Shown here one piece after another: positions 42,070 through 50,373 of a stretch of DNA of 64,000 nucleotides (positions are counted from its first letter, which is position 1; each line of letters starts with the position of its first letter). The stretch spans positions 186,001-250,000 of the forward strand of contig JANQKR010000011.1 in assembly GCA_028281025.1 (NCBI GenBank), given 5' to 3'. Source of the stretch: Croceivirga sp. Lineage in GTDB: Bacteria; Bacteroidota; Bacteroidia; Flavobacteriales; Flavobacteriaceae. Both the position numbers and the translations under genes were made by a program. The notes beneath the pieces were generated by a model. It worked only from the letters and a program-made list of their open reading frames with translations. It did not search any database and was not told the DNA's origin.

Positions 42070-42753
42070 TCATTCAAAACAGTCTTGGCAAGGTTTTCGT
42101 CCAAAAGTGTAGGTCAACGTAATACCAGAAAACACATACCAGTCTTCACTTAAAATATTGCCAAATCTGAATTGTTCAAAATTTGAACCTTCAGGATTAC
42201 TGGCATCCAAATTGTCCGTAAAGGTATACCTGGCCCCTATTTCCGCCCCTAAAATCAAAAATTGGTTTAAACGAAGCTTGGCCCCAACGGTCATTGGAAT
42301 CGCGAAACTACCATCTTTTTGGTTAATATCCTGAACTTGTTGTGCATCAATGTAGTTAAAGTCATATCTAAAATACGTAAACCCGGTATATAAATAAGGG
42401 GTAAAAGCTGGTCCCAATTTATGTAGGTTGTAATCCACAAAGTTGAATTCCATTCCTGCAGAATATTCGGTGATCGAATTTTCAACTCGAAATCCACGTT
42501 GCTGTCTGGAGGCTTTACTGGACTTTGAATCGTCTGCAACAAAACTTCCCCTGTAGACACTTGCCCTCCAGGCATATCGTTTTCTCTTGTTCCATTTGAA
42601 CAGGGCCCCAAAGGCCCCACCCGATGGTAAGATATAATTGGTCCTTCCCACATCACCAATATGGTTCATTCCACCAGCAAATAAACCAACTTCATAGGTT
42701 TGCGCCCTTATACTGCCAATGGCGAACAAACATACCAAAACAATTGTTCTCAT
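42070..42753 (-). CDS. DUF6089 family outer-membrane protein
   Basis: The product has 227 residues starting at 42753 (MRTIVLVCLFAIGSIRAQ), which gives a signal peptide; the open frame reaches back into nadK but that part has no signal. The mature part is a small beta-barrel of the DUF6089 type: YEVGLFAGGMNHIGDVG, AWRASVYRGSFVADD, and a final SGITLTYTFGRKPCQDCFE with a CxxC. Function is unknown. Its fixed position between nadK and uppS-bamA in flavobacteria suggests a role in envelope biogenesis. Confidence 0.85.
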   Translation of the reverse strand: MRTIVLVCLFAIGSIRAQTYEVGLFAGGMNHIGDVGRTNYILPSGGAFGALFKWNKRKRYAWRASVYRGSFVADDSKSSKASRQQRGFRVENSITEYSAGMEFNFVDYNLHKLGPAFTPYLYTGFTYFRYDFNYIDAQQVQDINQKDGSFAIPMTVGAKLRLNQFLILGAEIGARYTFTDNLDASNPEGSNFEQFRFGNILSEDWYVFSGITLTYTFGRKPCQDCFE

Positions 42754-42857
42754 AAATACGGTTGCATAACTAACAATGGCAGGGAAAGCCCCTTTCATTG
42801 CCAAATAGTGTTCCCTTGTAAAACAACTTTTAACGCCATTTATTGTTATTGAAACCC

Positions 42858-43739
42858 TTAGTTGCGGCGGTCTTCCCCCCAAAGAAGCTTATTGCGAAGT
42901 GTTTTTAGAAAACTCTCCGATGTATACACCACCATATTGATGGTAAAAGGTGACTTTTGTATAATAATCTCCTTTCCGTTTGGAATCGTGGCAATCCTGG
43001 AATCCAAAGAAACCAGATGGTGCTCCTCCCTCCCCGAGACCTTTAACCGGATTTTAGTATCATCGGAAATCACAAAGGGGCGCGCGTTCAAATTATGCGG
43101 AGCTATGGGGGTGAGCACTAAGGATTTGGCCGTAGGGGCCATGACCGGACCACCACAGCTCAAGGAATATCCCGTGGAGCCTGTGGGTGTGGAGACAATA
43201 AGCCCATCGGCCCAATACGAAGTCAAATACTCATCGTTCAAAAATGTTTCAACGGTTATCATGGAGGTAGTATCCTTACGACTGACCGTAATTTCATTCA
43301 GCGCAAAATTAAGTTCCCCAAATTCCCCAATATTGGAATCCGTGCAGATTTCCACCAAGCTCCTTTCTTCCAAAGTAAAATTGCCAGCTACGAACTCAGT
43401 AACCAATTTTCGAACATCCTCCTTTTTAAAGGTGGACAAAAAACCCAATCGTCCGGTATTGACCCCAACTATGGGAATACGCAAATGTCCTATATATGTG
43501 ATGGCCCGTAACATTGTTCCGTCACCACCAAAGCTTACAAATAGGCCAAAGGAGCTATCCAGCCCCTTCTCTTGGGTAAAACTGGGAAACGCCCCGATTT
43601 TTGTATGGGAATTTAAAAGGGCAAGAAATCCTTTTTCTATGGCAATGAAAGCCCCTTGCTCTTTTAGGGCATCCAACAGACTATGGACATGCACAACATC
43701 ATGTTCCTGTAACACTTGGCCATAGATAGCGACTTTCAT
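42858..43739 (-). CDS. nadK: NAD kinase
   Basis: This 293-residue enzyme phosphorylates NAD to NADP. The signature GGDGTMLRA is at 71-79, NTGRLGFLSTF is near 97, NEITV and the GSTGYSLSCGGPVM loop are near 190. The start at 43739 (MKVAIYGQ) is preferred to the ATG three codons earlier, which would overlap the CBS gene stop. It lies between the CBS-domain gene and the DUF6089 gene in one unit. Confidence 0.96.
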   Translation of the reverse strand: MKVAIYGQVLQEHDVVHVHSLLDALKEQGAFIAIEKGFLALLNSHTKIGAFPSFTQEKGLDSSFGLFVSFGGDGTMLRAITYIGHLRIPIVGVNTGRLGFLSTFKKEDVRKLVTEFVAGNFTLEERSLVEICTDSNIGEFGELNFALNEITVSRKDTTSMITVETFLNDEYLTSYWADGLIVSTPTGSTGYSLSCGGPVMAPTAKSLVLTPIAPHNLNARPFVISDDTKIRLKVSGREEHHLVSLDSRIATIPNGKEIIIQKSPFTINMVVYTSESFLKTLRNKLLWGEDRRN

Positions 43740-43740
43740 G

Positions 43741-44400
43741 TTAGACATTTAGATATTTGTCCAAATAGGCAGAACGCTCTTTTAAATCTTCCAAAAACTG
43801 GTCGTCATTGTTACCGAACAATATGTTATAACTGTAGCGTCTAAAAGTTTGAATGACCTCGTTGAGATTGCCACTGTTGATTTTAAGGGTCACCTGGACC
43901 AAATCGTTTTGATTATCGGTTACAAAGGCCCCCAATAACTTGCCGTTATTGCTCTCCACTATTTGGGAAATCTCACTCAGGGAATAATCCTTAATCCCCT
44001 TTGAAACCACTAAAATACCACCGGGTTCGGTAAAGAAAGGTGTTCCTATGAATTGGGAAACCACATCATTAAGATCATAGTATCCCAGAACCCTATGGGC
44101 ATTGGCATCCAAGACCGGAAGTATATTCGCCTCGTTTCGGGCAAAGACCTCCAAAACATCCAACCAAAGGGTTTCCTTGGTTACATGGAAAGTCTCCAAT
44201 TGATAACGAAATTCCTCAATTGTCCTTTCGGGCTCAAAACAGGCCAGGTCATTTTCGGACAACAACCCCAAAAAACCATCTTTTTCCGCTACGGCAACAT
44301 GTGAGAACGTGGTCTCCTCAAAAAAGGAGATGACCTTATTCAAGTTTTCGGTCACTTGAAAAACGGGCAAGGACGTTATGATGTGTTCTTGTATGTTCAT
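43741..44400 (-). CDS. CBS-domain protein
   Basis: The product has 219 residues with a pair of CBS domains in the first 130 (VTENLNKVISFFEETTFSHVA and WLDVLEVFARNEANILPVLD) and a C-terminal ACT-like fold (GGILVVSKGIKDYSLSEI, followed by VTLKINSGNLNEVIQTF). CBS pairs bind adenine nucleotides; here the protein is soluble and has no other catalytic domain. It heads the cbs-nadK-DUF6089-uppS-bamA-ompH-ompH unit and may sense nucleotide status. Its ligand is unknown. Confidence 0.87.
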   Translation of the reverse strand: MNIQEHIITSLPVFQVTENLNKVISFFEETTFSHVAVAEKDGFLGLLSENDLACFEPERTIEEFRYQLETFHVTKETLWLDVLEVFARNEANILPVLDANAHRVLGYYDLNDVVSQFIGTPFFTEPGGILVVSKGIKDYSLSEISQIVESNNGKLLGAFVTDNQNDLVQVTLKINSGNLNEVIQTFRRYSYNILFGNNDDQFLEDLKERSAYLDKYLNV

Positions 44401-44488
44401 GACAAAAAATCAAGGCAAAACTACAAATTAATACCGCGCAAAAGGTGTGCCCATTTTGTATTTTTGCTCGCTCCAACAGTTTTAGACC

Positions 44489-45202
44489 ATGACAAAACTC
44501 AGTGTAAACATCAATAAGCTGGCCACGTTACGAAATTCAAGGGGGGGCAACATGCCAAATATAGTGCAGTCTGCACAGGATATTGAAGCCTTTGGGGCAC
44601 AAGGAATCACCATTCATCCAAGACCGGATGAGCGCCACATCCGCTACCAGGATGCCCTGGATTTGAAATCGGTCGTAAAGACTGAATTTAATATAGAAGG
44701 CAACCCCATACCAAAATTTGTGGATTTGGTGTTAAAGGTAAAACCTACCCAAGTGACCCTTGTTCCTGATGCCGAGGACGCCCTTACTTCCAATGCAGGT
44801 TGGGATACCTTAAGACACAAGGATTTTCTAAAGGATACCATAGGCACTTTTAGGGAAAATGGGATCCGTACCTCCATATTTGTGGATCCCGATCCCAAAA
44901 TGGTGGAAGGGGCCGTTGCCATTGGGACCGATAGAATTGAATTGTACACCGAAAGTTTTGCCAAATCCTATGCCGAGGGAAACAAGGAAGGTATCATTCC
45001 TTTCATAAAAGCTGCCGAAGTAGCACAAAAGATGGGATTGGGAATCAATGCAGGACATGACCTAAACTTGGATAACATTGCTTTTTTTAAGCAAAGCATT
45101 CCCGGACTACTTGAGGTTTCCATAGGGCATGCCCTCATCTGCGAGTCCATTTATCTTGGTTTGGAAAATGTGGTGAACATGTATTTACATCGCTTGCAAT
45201 GA
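44489..45202 (+). CDS. pdxJ: Pyridoxine 5'-phosphate synthase
   Basis: This 237-residue TIM-barrel enzyme forms the pyridoxine ring in the DXP-dependent B6 pathway. Landmarks are NINKLATLRNSRGG near 4, GITIHPRPDERHI near 38, TLVPDAEDALTSNAGWD near 92 and GINAGHDLNLDNI near 192. Length is normal. The following esterase gene overlaps its end by 4 bp (ATGA). A TATTTTTG sequence at about 44458 may be the -7 element. Confidence 0.97.
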   Translation: MTKLSVNINKLATLRNSRGGNMPNIVQSAQDIEAFGAQGITIHPRPDERHIRYQDALDLKSVVKTEFNIEGNPIPKFVDLVLKVKPTQVTLVPDAEDALTSNAGWDTLRHKDFLKDTIGTFRENGIRTSIFVDPDPKMVEGAVAIGTDRIELYTESFAKSYAEGNKEGIIPFIKAAEVAQKMGLGINAGHDLNLDNIAFFKQSIPGLLEVSIGHALICESIYLGLENVVNMYLHRLQ

Positions 45203-45972
45203 ATAAAATCCTTCACTCCACCATTTTAGGGGATGGCCACCCCCTTTTTATACTCCATGGGTTTCTTGGAATGTCCGATAATTGGAAGACTTTGGGAAAC
45301 AAATATGCCGAAAATGGCTTTCAAGTGCACTTGATCGACCAAAGAAACCATGGGCGAAGTTTTCATTCGGAAGAATTCAATTATGAAATTTTGGCGCAGG
45401 ACCTTAAAATCTATATGGAGTACCATGACACTGCCAAGACCCATGTTTTAGGTCATTCCATGGGCGGTAAAACGGCAATGCAGTTTGCCGTGGAATTTCC
45501 GGAAAAATTGGACAAATTGGTAGTGGCCGACATTGCCCCCAAGTACTATCCCCCACACCACCAGGCTATTGTTGCTGCACTGAACACCTTAAACTTTGAA
45601 GAAATCAAAACCAGATCGGAGGCCGATAAGAAGTTGTCGGAATCGCTCACCGATTTTGGAATCCGTCAGTTTTTGTTAAAAAACCTGTATTGGGTGGAAA
45701 AAGGACAATTGGGTTTTCGTTTTAATCTGCGCGTACTCCAAAACAAGTTGGAGGAAATTGGGGAGACCATTTCGGGAATGGAGACTTTTGGGGAGCCTAC
45801 ACTGTTTTTAAGGGGCAGCCGATCGGAATATATCCATCCCAATGATGCCTCCCTTATTAAAAAACACTTTCCAAAGGCCACGATAGCTACCATTGAACAG
45901 GCGGGTCATTGGCTACATGCAGAGAATCCGAAGGCTTTTTTCATCAAATCCCTGGAATTCCTAAATCGTTAA
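45199..45972 (+). CDS. Alpha/beta hydrolase (YbfF-like esterase)
   Basis: This 257-residue cytosolic alpha/beta hydrolase has the oxyanion segment LHGFLGMSDNW near 20, DQRNHGRSFH near 47, nucleophile elbow GHSMGGK near 87, and a late His in AGHWLHAENP near 237. The order and DQRNHGRS motif match the YbfF/abhydrolase-11 esterases. The substrate is unknown. It is translationally coupled to pdxJ (ATGA overlap), a frequent neighbour arrangement, though a functional link is not shown. Confidence 0.9.
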   Translation: MNKILHSTILGDGHPLFILHGFLGMSDNWKTLGNKYAENGFQVHLIDQRNHGRSFHSEEFNYEILAQDLKIYMEYHDTAKTHVLGHSMGGKTAMQFAVEFPEKLDKLVVADIAPKYYPPHHQAIVAALNTLNFEEIKTRSEADKKLSESLTDFGIRQFLLKNLYWVEKGQLGFRFNLRVLQNKLEEIGETISGMETFGEPTLFLRGSRSEYIHPNDASLIKKHFPKATIATIEQAGHWLHAENPKAFFIKSLEFLNR

Positions 45973-45987
45973 AATTCACCCCATTTT

Positions 45988-46003
45988 ATTATGCATGCAT
46001 AAT
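45988..46003. promoter_or_regulatory. 16-bp palindrome ATTATGCATGCATAAT upstream of the GDSL lipoprotein gene
   Basis: This perfect palindrome is identical to the core of the 26-bp palindrome before etfB. Here it ends 16 bp before the -33 element of the promoter at 46020-46050, a position suited to an activator or to an upstream repressor site. Confidence 0.7.
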
Positions 46004-46019
46004 TTTTTTGGGCCTTTCG

Positions 46020-46050
46020 TTGTATGGGTGACAAATTTCCGCTAGTTTTG
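46020..46050 (+). promoter_or_regulatory. Promoter of the GDSL lipoprotein gene
   Basis: TTG (46020-46022), 20 bp and TAGTTTTG (46043-46050) fit the Bacteroidota pattern. The leader would be about 47 bases. Confidence 0.65.
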
Positions 46051-46103
46051 AACATACTGATTTAACTATAACTTCAACTTAAACTAACGTAAATTATTAG
46101 AAC

Positions 46104-47699
46104 ATGAAAAAGTTCCTCGCCCTTTTGCCCTTGCTTGGATTAATCTTTGTGGCATGTGACGATGACGACGATGGCACTGAAATGGAAACCATGGTCGAAG
46201 TCACCAATGGTTCAGCGGATTTTTCGAACTATGTGGCCCTGGGCAATTCCTTAACAGCCGGTTTTTCCGATGGTGCCCTTTTTAGATCGGGGCAGGCAGC
46301 TTCCTTACCCAACATGCTGGCAACACAATTTGCATTGGCCGGAGGGGGTTCCTTTGAAATTCCCCTTATGGCAGATGATTTGGGTGGAATGACCTTGAAT
46401 GGAATAGCAGATTTGAACGGAGATGGAAATCCTGAATTCGATAACCGTTTTATTCTGTCTTTCACATCCGGTTCACCCACACCCACTCGTCTTGAAGGGC
46501 AAGGCGGTACGGAAATAACAAATACCTTATCCGGAAGTTTTAACAACATGGGTGTCCCAGGAGCCAAGAGCTATCATTTACTGGCTCCCGGTTATGGCAA
46601 CGTCGCCGGCATAGCTGCTGGATTGGCCAATCCTTATTTTGCTCGATTTGCCTCAAGTCCTACAGCCACCGTCCTAGGAGATGCCGTAGCACAGAGTCCC
46701 ACGTTCTTTTCCCTTTGGATAGGAAATAATGATGTGTTAGGTTATGTAACGGCTGGTGGTGCCGGGGTTGACCAAACGGGAAACATAGACCCAAGTACCT
46801 ATGGAGGTTCCGATATTTCCGACCCCAATGTGGTTGCCGGTTCCATTCAAGGAGTTTTGGAAGCTATGGCCGCGATTGGTGCGGAAGGTGTCATCGCCAA
46901 TCTTCCAGATGTGACCACTATCCCGTTTTTGACAACGGTACCTTTTGCGCCACTAAGTCCTGCAAACCCTGATTTTGCTCCCCAAATACCGGCCTTGAAC
47001 GCACAATTTGCGGGACTGAACCAAGCCTTCGATTTTTTAGGTGTTCCAGATAGGAAATTGGAGTTCAGTACTACCGCGGCCAGTGCCGTGGTCATTAAGG
47101 ATGAAGATTTGGTCGACTTGTCCGCACAATTGACACAAGTACTTATTGGAGGGGGCCTAGATGCCGGTACGGCCACTGTTCTTGGCTTGGTCTATGGGCA
47201 GGCAAGACAGGCAACAGCGGACGATCTTTTGGTGTTGACCAGTCAGGGCGTAATTGCGGAACCCAATGCGGATGCCTTTGTATTTCTTCAGAATTTGGGC
47301 GTTGATGCTGCCACTGCAGGGCAGTTATCGGTAAACGGTATTACCTGGCCCTTGGAAGACCAGTGGGTTTTAACTCCGGAAGAGCAAGCAACTGCCAATA
47401 CTGCACTGACTGCCTATAACCAGTTGATTGAACAACTGGCCCAAACTTTTGATTTGGCCTTTGTTGATGCCAACACCCTTTTGGCCAATATCAACGAAAA
47501 TGGTTTCCCATTGGCCGATGGAAGCTTAGTGACTTCCGTCTTTGCCACGGGTGGTGGTTTCTCTTTGGACGGAGTCCATCCATCACCAAGGGGTTATGCC
47601 ATTTTGGCCAACGCCTTTATAGGGGCGATCAATGAAAAATATGGTTCCACATTACCCGAGGTAAATCCATTGGCATTTACCGGCCTTTACCTCAATTAG
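46104..47699 (+). CDS. SGNH/GDSL-type hydrolase surface lipoprotein
   Basis: The product has 531 residues. The lipoprotein signal ends FVAC (Cys18) and is followed directly by DDDDDG, an acidic surface-export signal. The SGNH blocks are ALGNSLTAG with Ser49, SFNNMGVPGA (block II glycine), WIGNNDVLGY (block III) and LDGVHPSPRGYAI (block V Asp-His). It should be an outer-surface esterase or lipase. A large middle region about 250-400, rich in A, G and L, is not part of the minimal SGNH core. It is monocistronic with its own terminator. The shared palindrome with etfBA suggests regulation together with lipid oxidation. Confidence 0.88.
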   Translation: MKKFLALLPLLGLIFVACDDDDDGTEMETMVEVTNGSADFSNYVALGNSLTAGFSDGALFRSGQAASLPNMLATQFALAGGGSFEIPLMADDLGGMTLNGIADLNGDGNPEFDNRFILSFTSGSPTPTRLEGQGGTEITNTLSGSFNNMGVPGAKSYHLLAPGYGNVAGIAAGLANPYFARFASSPTATVLGDAVAQSPTFFSLWIGNNDVLGYVTAGGAGVDQTGNIDPSTYGGSDISDPNVVAGSIQGVLEAMAAIGAEGVIANLPDVTTIPFLTTVPFAPLSPANPDFAPQIPALNAQFAGLNQAFDFLGVPDRKLEFSTTAASAVVIKDEDLVDLSAQLTQVLIGGGLDAGTATVLGLVYGQARQATADDLLVLTSQGVIAEPNADAFVFLQNLGVDAATAGQLSVNGITWPLEDQWVLTPEEQATANTALTAYNQLIEQLAQTFDLAFVDANTLLANINENGFPLADGSLVTSVFATGGGFSLDGVHPSPRGYAILANAFIGAINEKYGSTLPEVNPLAFTGLYLN

Positions 47700-47720
47700 A
47701 ATCAAAAATTTACTATATTA

Positions 47721-47747
47721 AAAGCACCGCTTAGGCGGTGCTTTTTC
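47721..47747 (+). terminator. Terminator after the GDSL lipoprotein gene
   Basis: The stem AAAGCACCGC (47721-47730) / GCGGTGCTTT (47735-47744) has a TTAG loop and is followed by T residues. It lies 20 bp after the stop. Confidence 0.9.
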
Positions 47748-47764
47748 ATTTAAAAAACCATATC

Positions 47765-48115
47765 ATGAAATTTATCCTTCGACTACTTTTGAGTGCCTTG
47801 GCCGTGGTCATCCTATCCGAACTTCTTCCCGGCGTCGCCGTAGACACTTACATCACCGCAATCCTGGTCGCCGTTGTGCTGGGCTTGCTCAACTTTGTGG
47901 TTAAACCGATATTGATCGTTTTGACCCTACCCATTACCATTGTGACCCTTGGGATATTCCTTCTTTTTATCAATGCCATAATTATATTGCTTGCCGATTA
48001 TTTTATCCCTGGATTTTCCGTAGCCAATATTTGGTGGGCCCTATTATTCAGCCTTTTGTTGTCCTTCTTGCAATCCATACTGTTTTCCCTTTTAAAAGAG
48101 GACAAGAAGAAGTAA
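47765..48115 (+). CDS. Phage-holin-family (4-TM) membrane protein
   Basis: This 116-residue protein has four hydrophobic segments (about 3-22, 28-45, 53-77 and 85-108) and a basic end KEDKKK. NFVVKPILIVLTLPITIVTLGIF, seen across residues 42-64, is the typical signature of this small membrane family, which is named after a phage holin but widespread in chromosomes without phage. No phage genes are near. The start at 47765 lies just after the preceding terminator; an earlier start at 47738 falls within that hairpin. Function is unknown. Confidence 0.88.
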   Translation: MKFILRLLLSALAVVILSELLPGVAVDTYITAILVAVVLGLLNFVVKPILIVLTLPITIVTLGIFLLFINAIIILLADYFIPGFSVANIWWALLFSLLLSFLQSILFSLLKEDKKK

Positions 48116-48147
48116 GGTTTATAGCTGATACACAACTCCTTAAAAAC

Positions 48148-48178
48148 TTGTTGAGCAAAACAAAATGTAGTACTTTTG
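48148..48178 (+). promoter_or_regulatory. Promoter of tig
   Basis: TTG at 48148 or 48151 and TACTTTTG at 48171-48178 are 20 or 17 bp apart, matching the Bacteroidota consensus. The start codon follows 24 bp later. Confidence 0.7.
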
Positions 48179-48202
48179 CCAGCCATTCAAAAGTAGGTTG
48201 TA

Positions 48203-49525
48203 ATGAACATTTCAAAAGAGCAGATAGACAGTTTAAATGCAGTGGTCAAGGTTGCCATCACCAAGGAGGACTATGAGGAAAAGGTGAACGACATCCTTAA
48301 GAATTATAGGAAGCAGGCCAACATCCCCGGATTTAGAAAAGGGCAGGTTCCCATGGGGTTGATCAAAAAACAGTACGGAAAAGCGGTATTGGTGGATGAA
48401 GTGAACAAATTGCTTCAAGACAACCTCAACAAATACCTTACGGAAGAAAAATTGGACGTCCTTGGAAATCCATTGCCAAAACCGCAGGAAAATTTTGATT
48501 GGGACAAGGAAAATTTCGACTTTGAATTTGAACTGGGCCTAGCCCCTGAATTTGAAGTAAAGTTGAACACCAAAAAGCCCATTACCCATTACAAAATTGT
48601 AGCTGACAAAAAGATGGTGAATGAGCAAGTGGAGCGACTGCAGAAGCAATATGGGAAAATTGTCTCCAAACCCGAGGTTACCAAAACAGCAGAGGTAAAC
48701 GGAACCTTCAAAAACGACACGGAGGAAATAGACCATAAAACCACGATTGAACTTGCCAAAATAAAGGCCAAAAAGGCCATTGATGCCTTAGTGGGCAAAA
48801 AGGTTGGGGAGACCGTTACCGTAAAGACCAAGGGACTCTTTAAAGAAGACTATCTGTTATCCTCAAGTTTGGGAATTCCCCAGGAAAAGGCCGAAAACCT
48901 AAATATCGAAGTCACCCTCACCATTGAAGAAATCAATGAGCGTGAGCCCACCGAACTGAACCAGGAACTTTTTGATAAGCTTTTTGGGGAAGGAACGGTC
49001 AAAAGTGAGGCAGAAATGAAGGAAAAAATTAAGACGGACTCTGAAAAACAGTTCGAACAACAGTCCGATCAAAAATTGCTCAATGACATCACGGAAAAGC
49101 TTATTGAGGAAACCAAGTTCGATCTGCCTTCGGAATTTCTAAAAAAATGGATCCAAGTCAGTGGGGAAAAGGAACTGACGGAAGTGGAGGCCTCAGAGGA
49201 ATACGAGAAATCGGAAAAAGGATTACGCTACCAATTGATTGAAGGTAAGGTGATTAAGGAGAATGATCTTCAAGTCCAGTTTGACGAGTTGAAGGAGTTT
49301 GCCAAAGGATTTATCAAATCCCAAATGGCACAATATGGCCATATGGACCCCAAAGAGGAGGAATTGGAAAACATTGCCGCCCGTGTCATGGGTAACCAGG
49401 ATGAGGTAAAGCGCCTTTCCGAACAATTGATGAGCCAGAAGTTACTCACCCTTTACAAGGAGAAGGCCAACCTTAAAAACAAAGAAATCAGTTACGAAAA
49501 CTTTGTAAAAGAGGTTTACGGCTAA
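48203..49525 (+). CDS. tig: Trigger factor
   Basis: This 440-residue ribosome-bound chaperone has the ribosome-binding N-domain signature IPGFRKGQVPMGLIKKQYG near 40, a short or degenerate central FKBP-like domain and a helical C-domain with EKLIEETKFDLPSEFLKKW. Bacteroidota trigger factors often lack strong PPIase residues, and that seems so here. clpP and clpX follow on the same strand, the usual tig-clpP-clpX order, but a strong hairpin terminator separates tig from clpP. Confidence 0.95.
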   Translation: MNISKEQIDSLNAVVKVAITKEDYEEKVNDILKNYRKQANIPGFRKGQVPMGLIKKQYGKAVLVDEVNKLLQDNLNKYLTEEKLDVLGNPLPKPQENFDWDKENFDFEFELGLAPEFEVKLNTKKPITHYKIVADKKMVNEQVERLQKQYGKIVSKPEVTKTAEVNGTFKNDTEEIDHKTTIELAKIKAKKAIDALVGKKVGETVTVKTKGLFKEDYLLSSSLGIPQEKAENLNIEVTLTIEEINEREPTELNQELFDKLFGEGTVKSEAEMKEKIKTDSEKQFEQQSDQKLLNDITEKLIEETKFDLPSEFLKKWIQVSGEKELTEVEASEEYEKSEKGLRYQLIEGKVIKENDLQVQFDELKEFAKGFIKSQMAQYGHMDPKEEELENIAARVMGNQDEVKRLSEQLMSQKLLTLYKEKANLKNKEISYENFVKEVYG

Positions 49526-49547
49526 CGCACCAAATAATTGTATATTT

Positions 49548-49589
49548 ACGGTTCTGAAAATTTGAGTTTTCAGGACCGTTTTTTGTTTT
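49548..49589 (+). terminator. Terminator (or attenuator) between tig and clpP
   Basis: The 13-bp stem ACGGTTCTGAAAA (49548-49560) / TTTTCAGGACCGT (49567-49579) has one G-U pair and is followed by TTTTTTGTTTT. It ends 18 bp before the clpP start, so clpP must rely on read-through or on a promoter overlapping this region (TATATTTA at 49541). Confidence 0.85.
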
Positions 49590-49607
49590 AAACCCATTGA
49601 AAATCCT

Positions 49608-50288
49608 ATGGATTACGGAAAGGAATTTGAAAAATACGCTACCAAGCATCACGGGATAAGCAGCATGTATTACGACCAAATTGTAAGTAGTATGCTTCCC
49701 GTAAACATGACCCCGAATATTATTGAGGAACGCCAAATGAACATCGCTGTTTTTGATGTTTTCTCCCGTTTAATGATGGATCGCATCATTTTTATGGGCA
49801 CGGGAATCAATGATCAAGTTGCGAACATTGTCCAGGCACAGTTGTTGTTTTTGGAAAGCACCGATGCATCAAAGGATATATCCATATATATCAACTCCCC
49901 TGGTGGTGGGGTTTATGCAGGATTGGGCATTTATGATACCATGCAGTTCATTAAGCCCGATGTTGCAACGATCTGTACGGGAATAGCTGCCTCCATGGCT
50001 GCGGTATTGCTCTGTGCCGGCGAAAAGGGAAAACGCAGTGGATTGCCGCATTCCAGGGTTATGATCCACCAACCCCTGTCAGGTGCCCAAGGTCAGGCCA
50101 GTGATATTGAAATTGCGGCCAAGGAAGTATTGAAAATTAAGGATGAACTATATCATATCATCGCCAATCATTCCGGACAAACCTTTGATAAGGTTTATGA
50201 GGACAGTGATCGGGATTATTGGATGAAAGCTCCCGAAGCCAAGGATTATGGTATGATTGACGAGATTTTAGTAAGGGAAAAAGGATAA
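49608..50288 (+). CDS. clpP: ATP-dependent Clp protease proteolytic subunit
   Basis: This 226-residue serine protease of the ClpP family has catalytic Ser129 in TGIAASMAAVL and His154 in RVMIHQPLSG, plus INSPGGGVYAGLGIYDTM near 95. The N-terminus of about 35 residues before MNIAVFDVFSRL is longer than in E. coli and may include a propeptide. It assembles with ClpX, encoded 85 bp downstream. Confidence 0.97.
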   Translation: MDYGKEFEKYATKHHGISSMYYDQIVSSMLPVNMTPNIIEERQMNIAVFDVFSRLMMDRIIFMGTGINDQVANIVQAQLLFLESTDASKDISIYINSPGGGVYAGLGIYDTMQFIKPDVATICTGIAASMAAVLLCAGEKGKRSGLPHSRVMIHQPLSGAQGQASDIEIAAKEVLKIKDELYHIIANHSGQTFDKVYEDSDRDYWMKAPEAKDYGMIDEILVREKG

Positions 50289-50373
50289 ATCCGTACTTAA
50301 CATTGGCTTAAGTACCTAATTGTAGAATTTCAGCTCGTTTTACACGTTATAGCTGTACCGTTAAGATAAGACA

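Noticed and set aside
42862-43725. Long open frame (287 codons) on the plus strand across nadK
   Set aside because: It lies entirely opposite a clear NAD kinase with all motifs; its translation resembles no family and is the usual shadow frame.
47765-48115. Prophage remnant suggested by the holin-family name
   Set aside because: The family is widespread in chromosomes without phage, and no lysin, capsid, integrase or tail genes are near.
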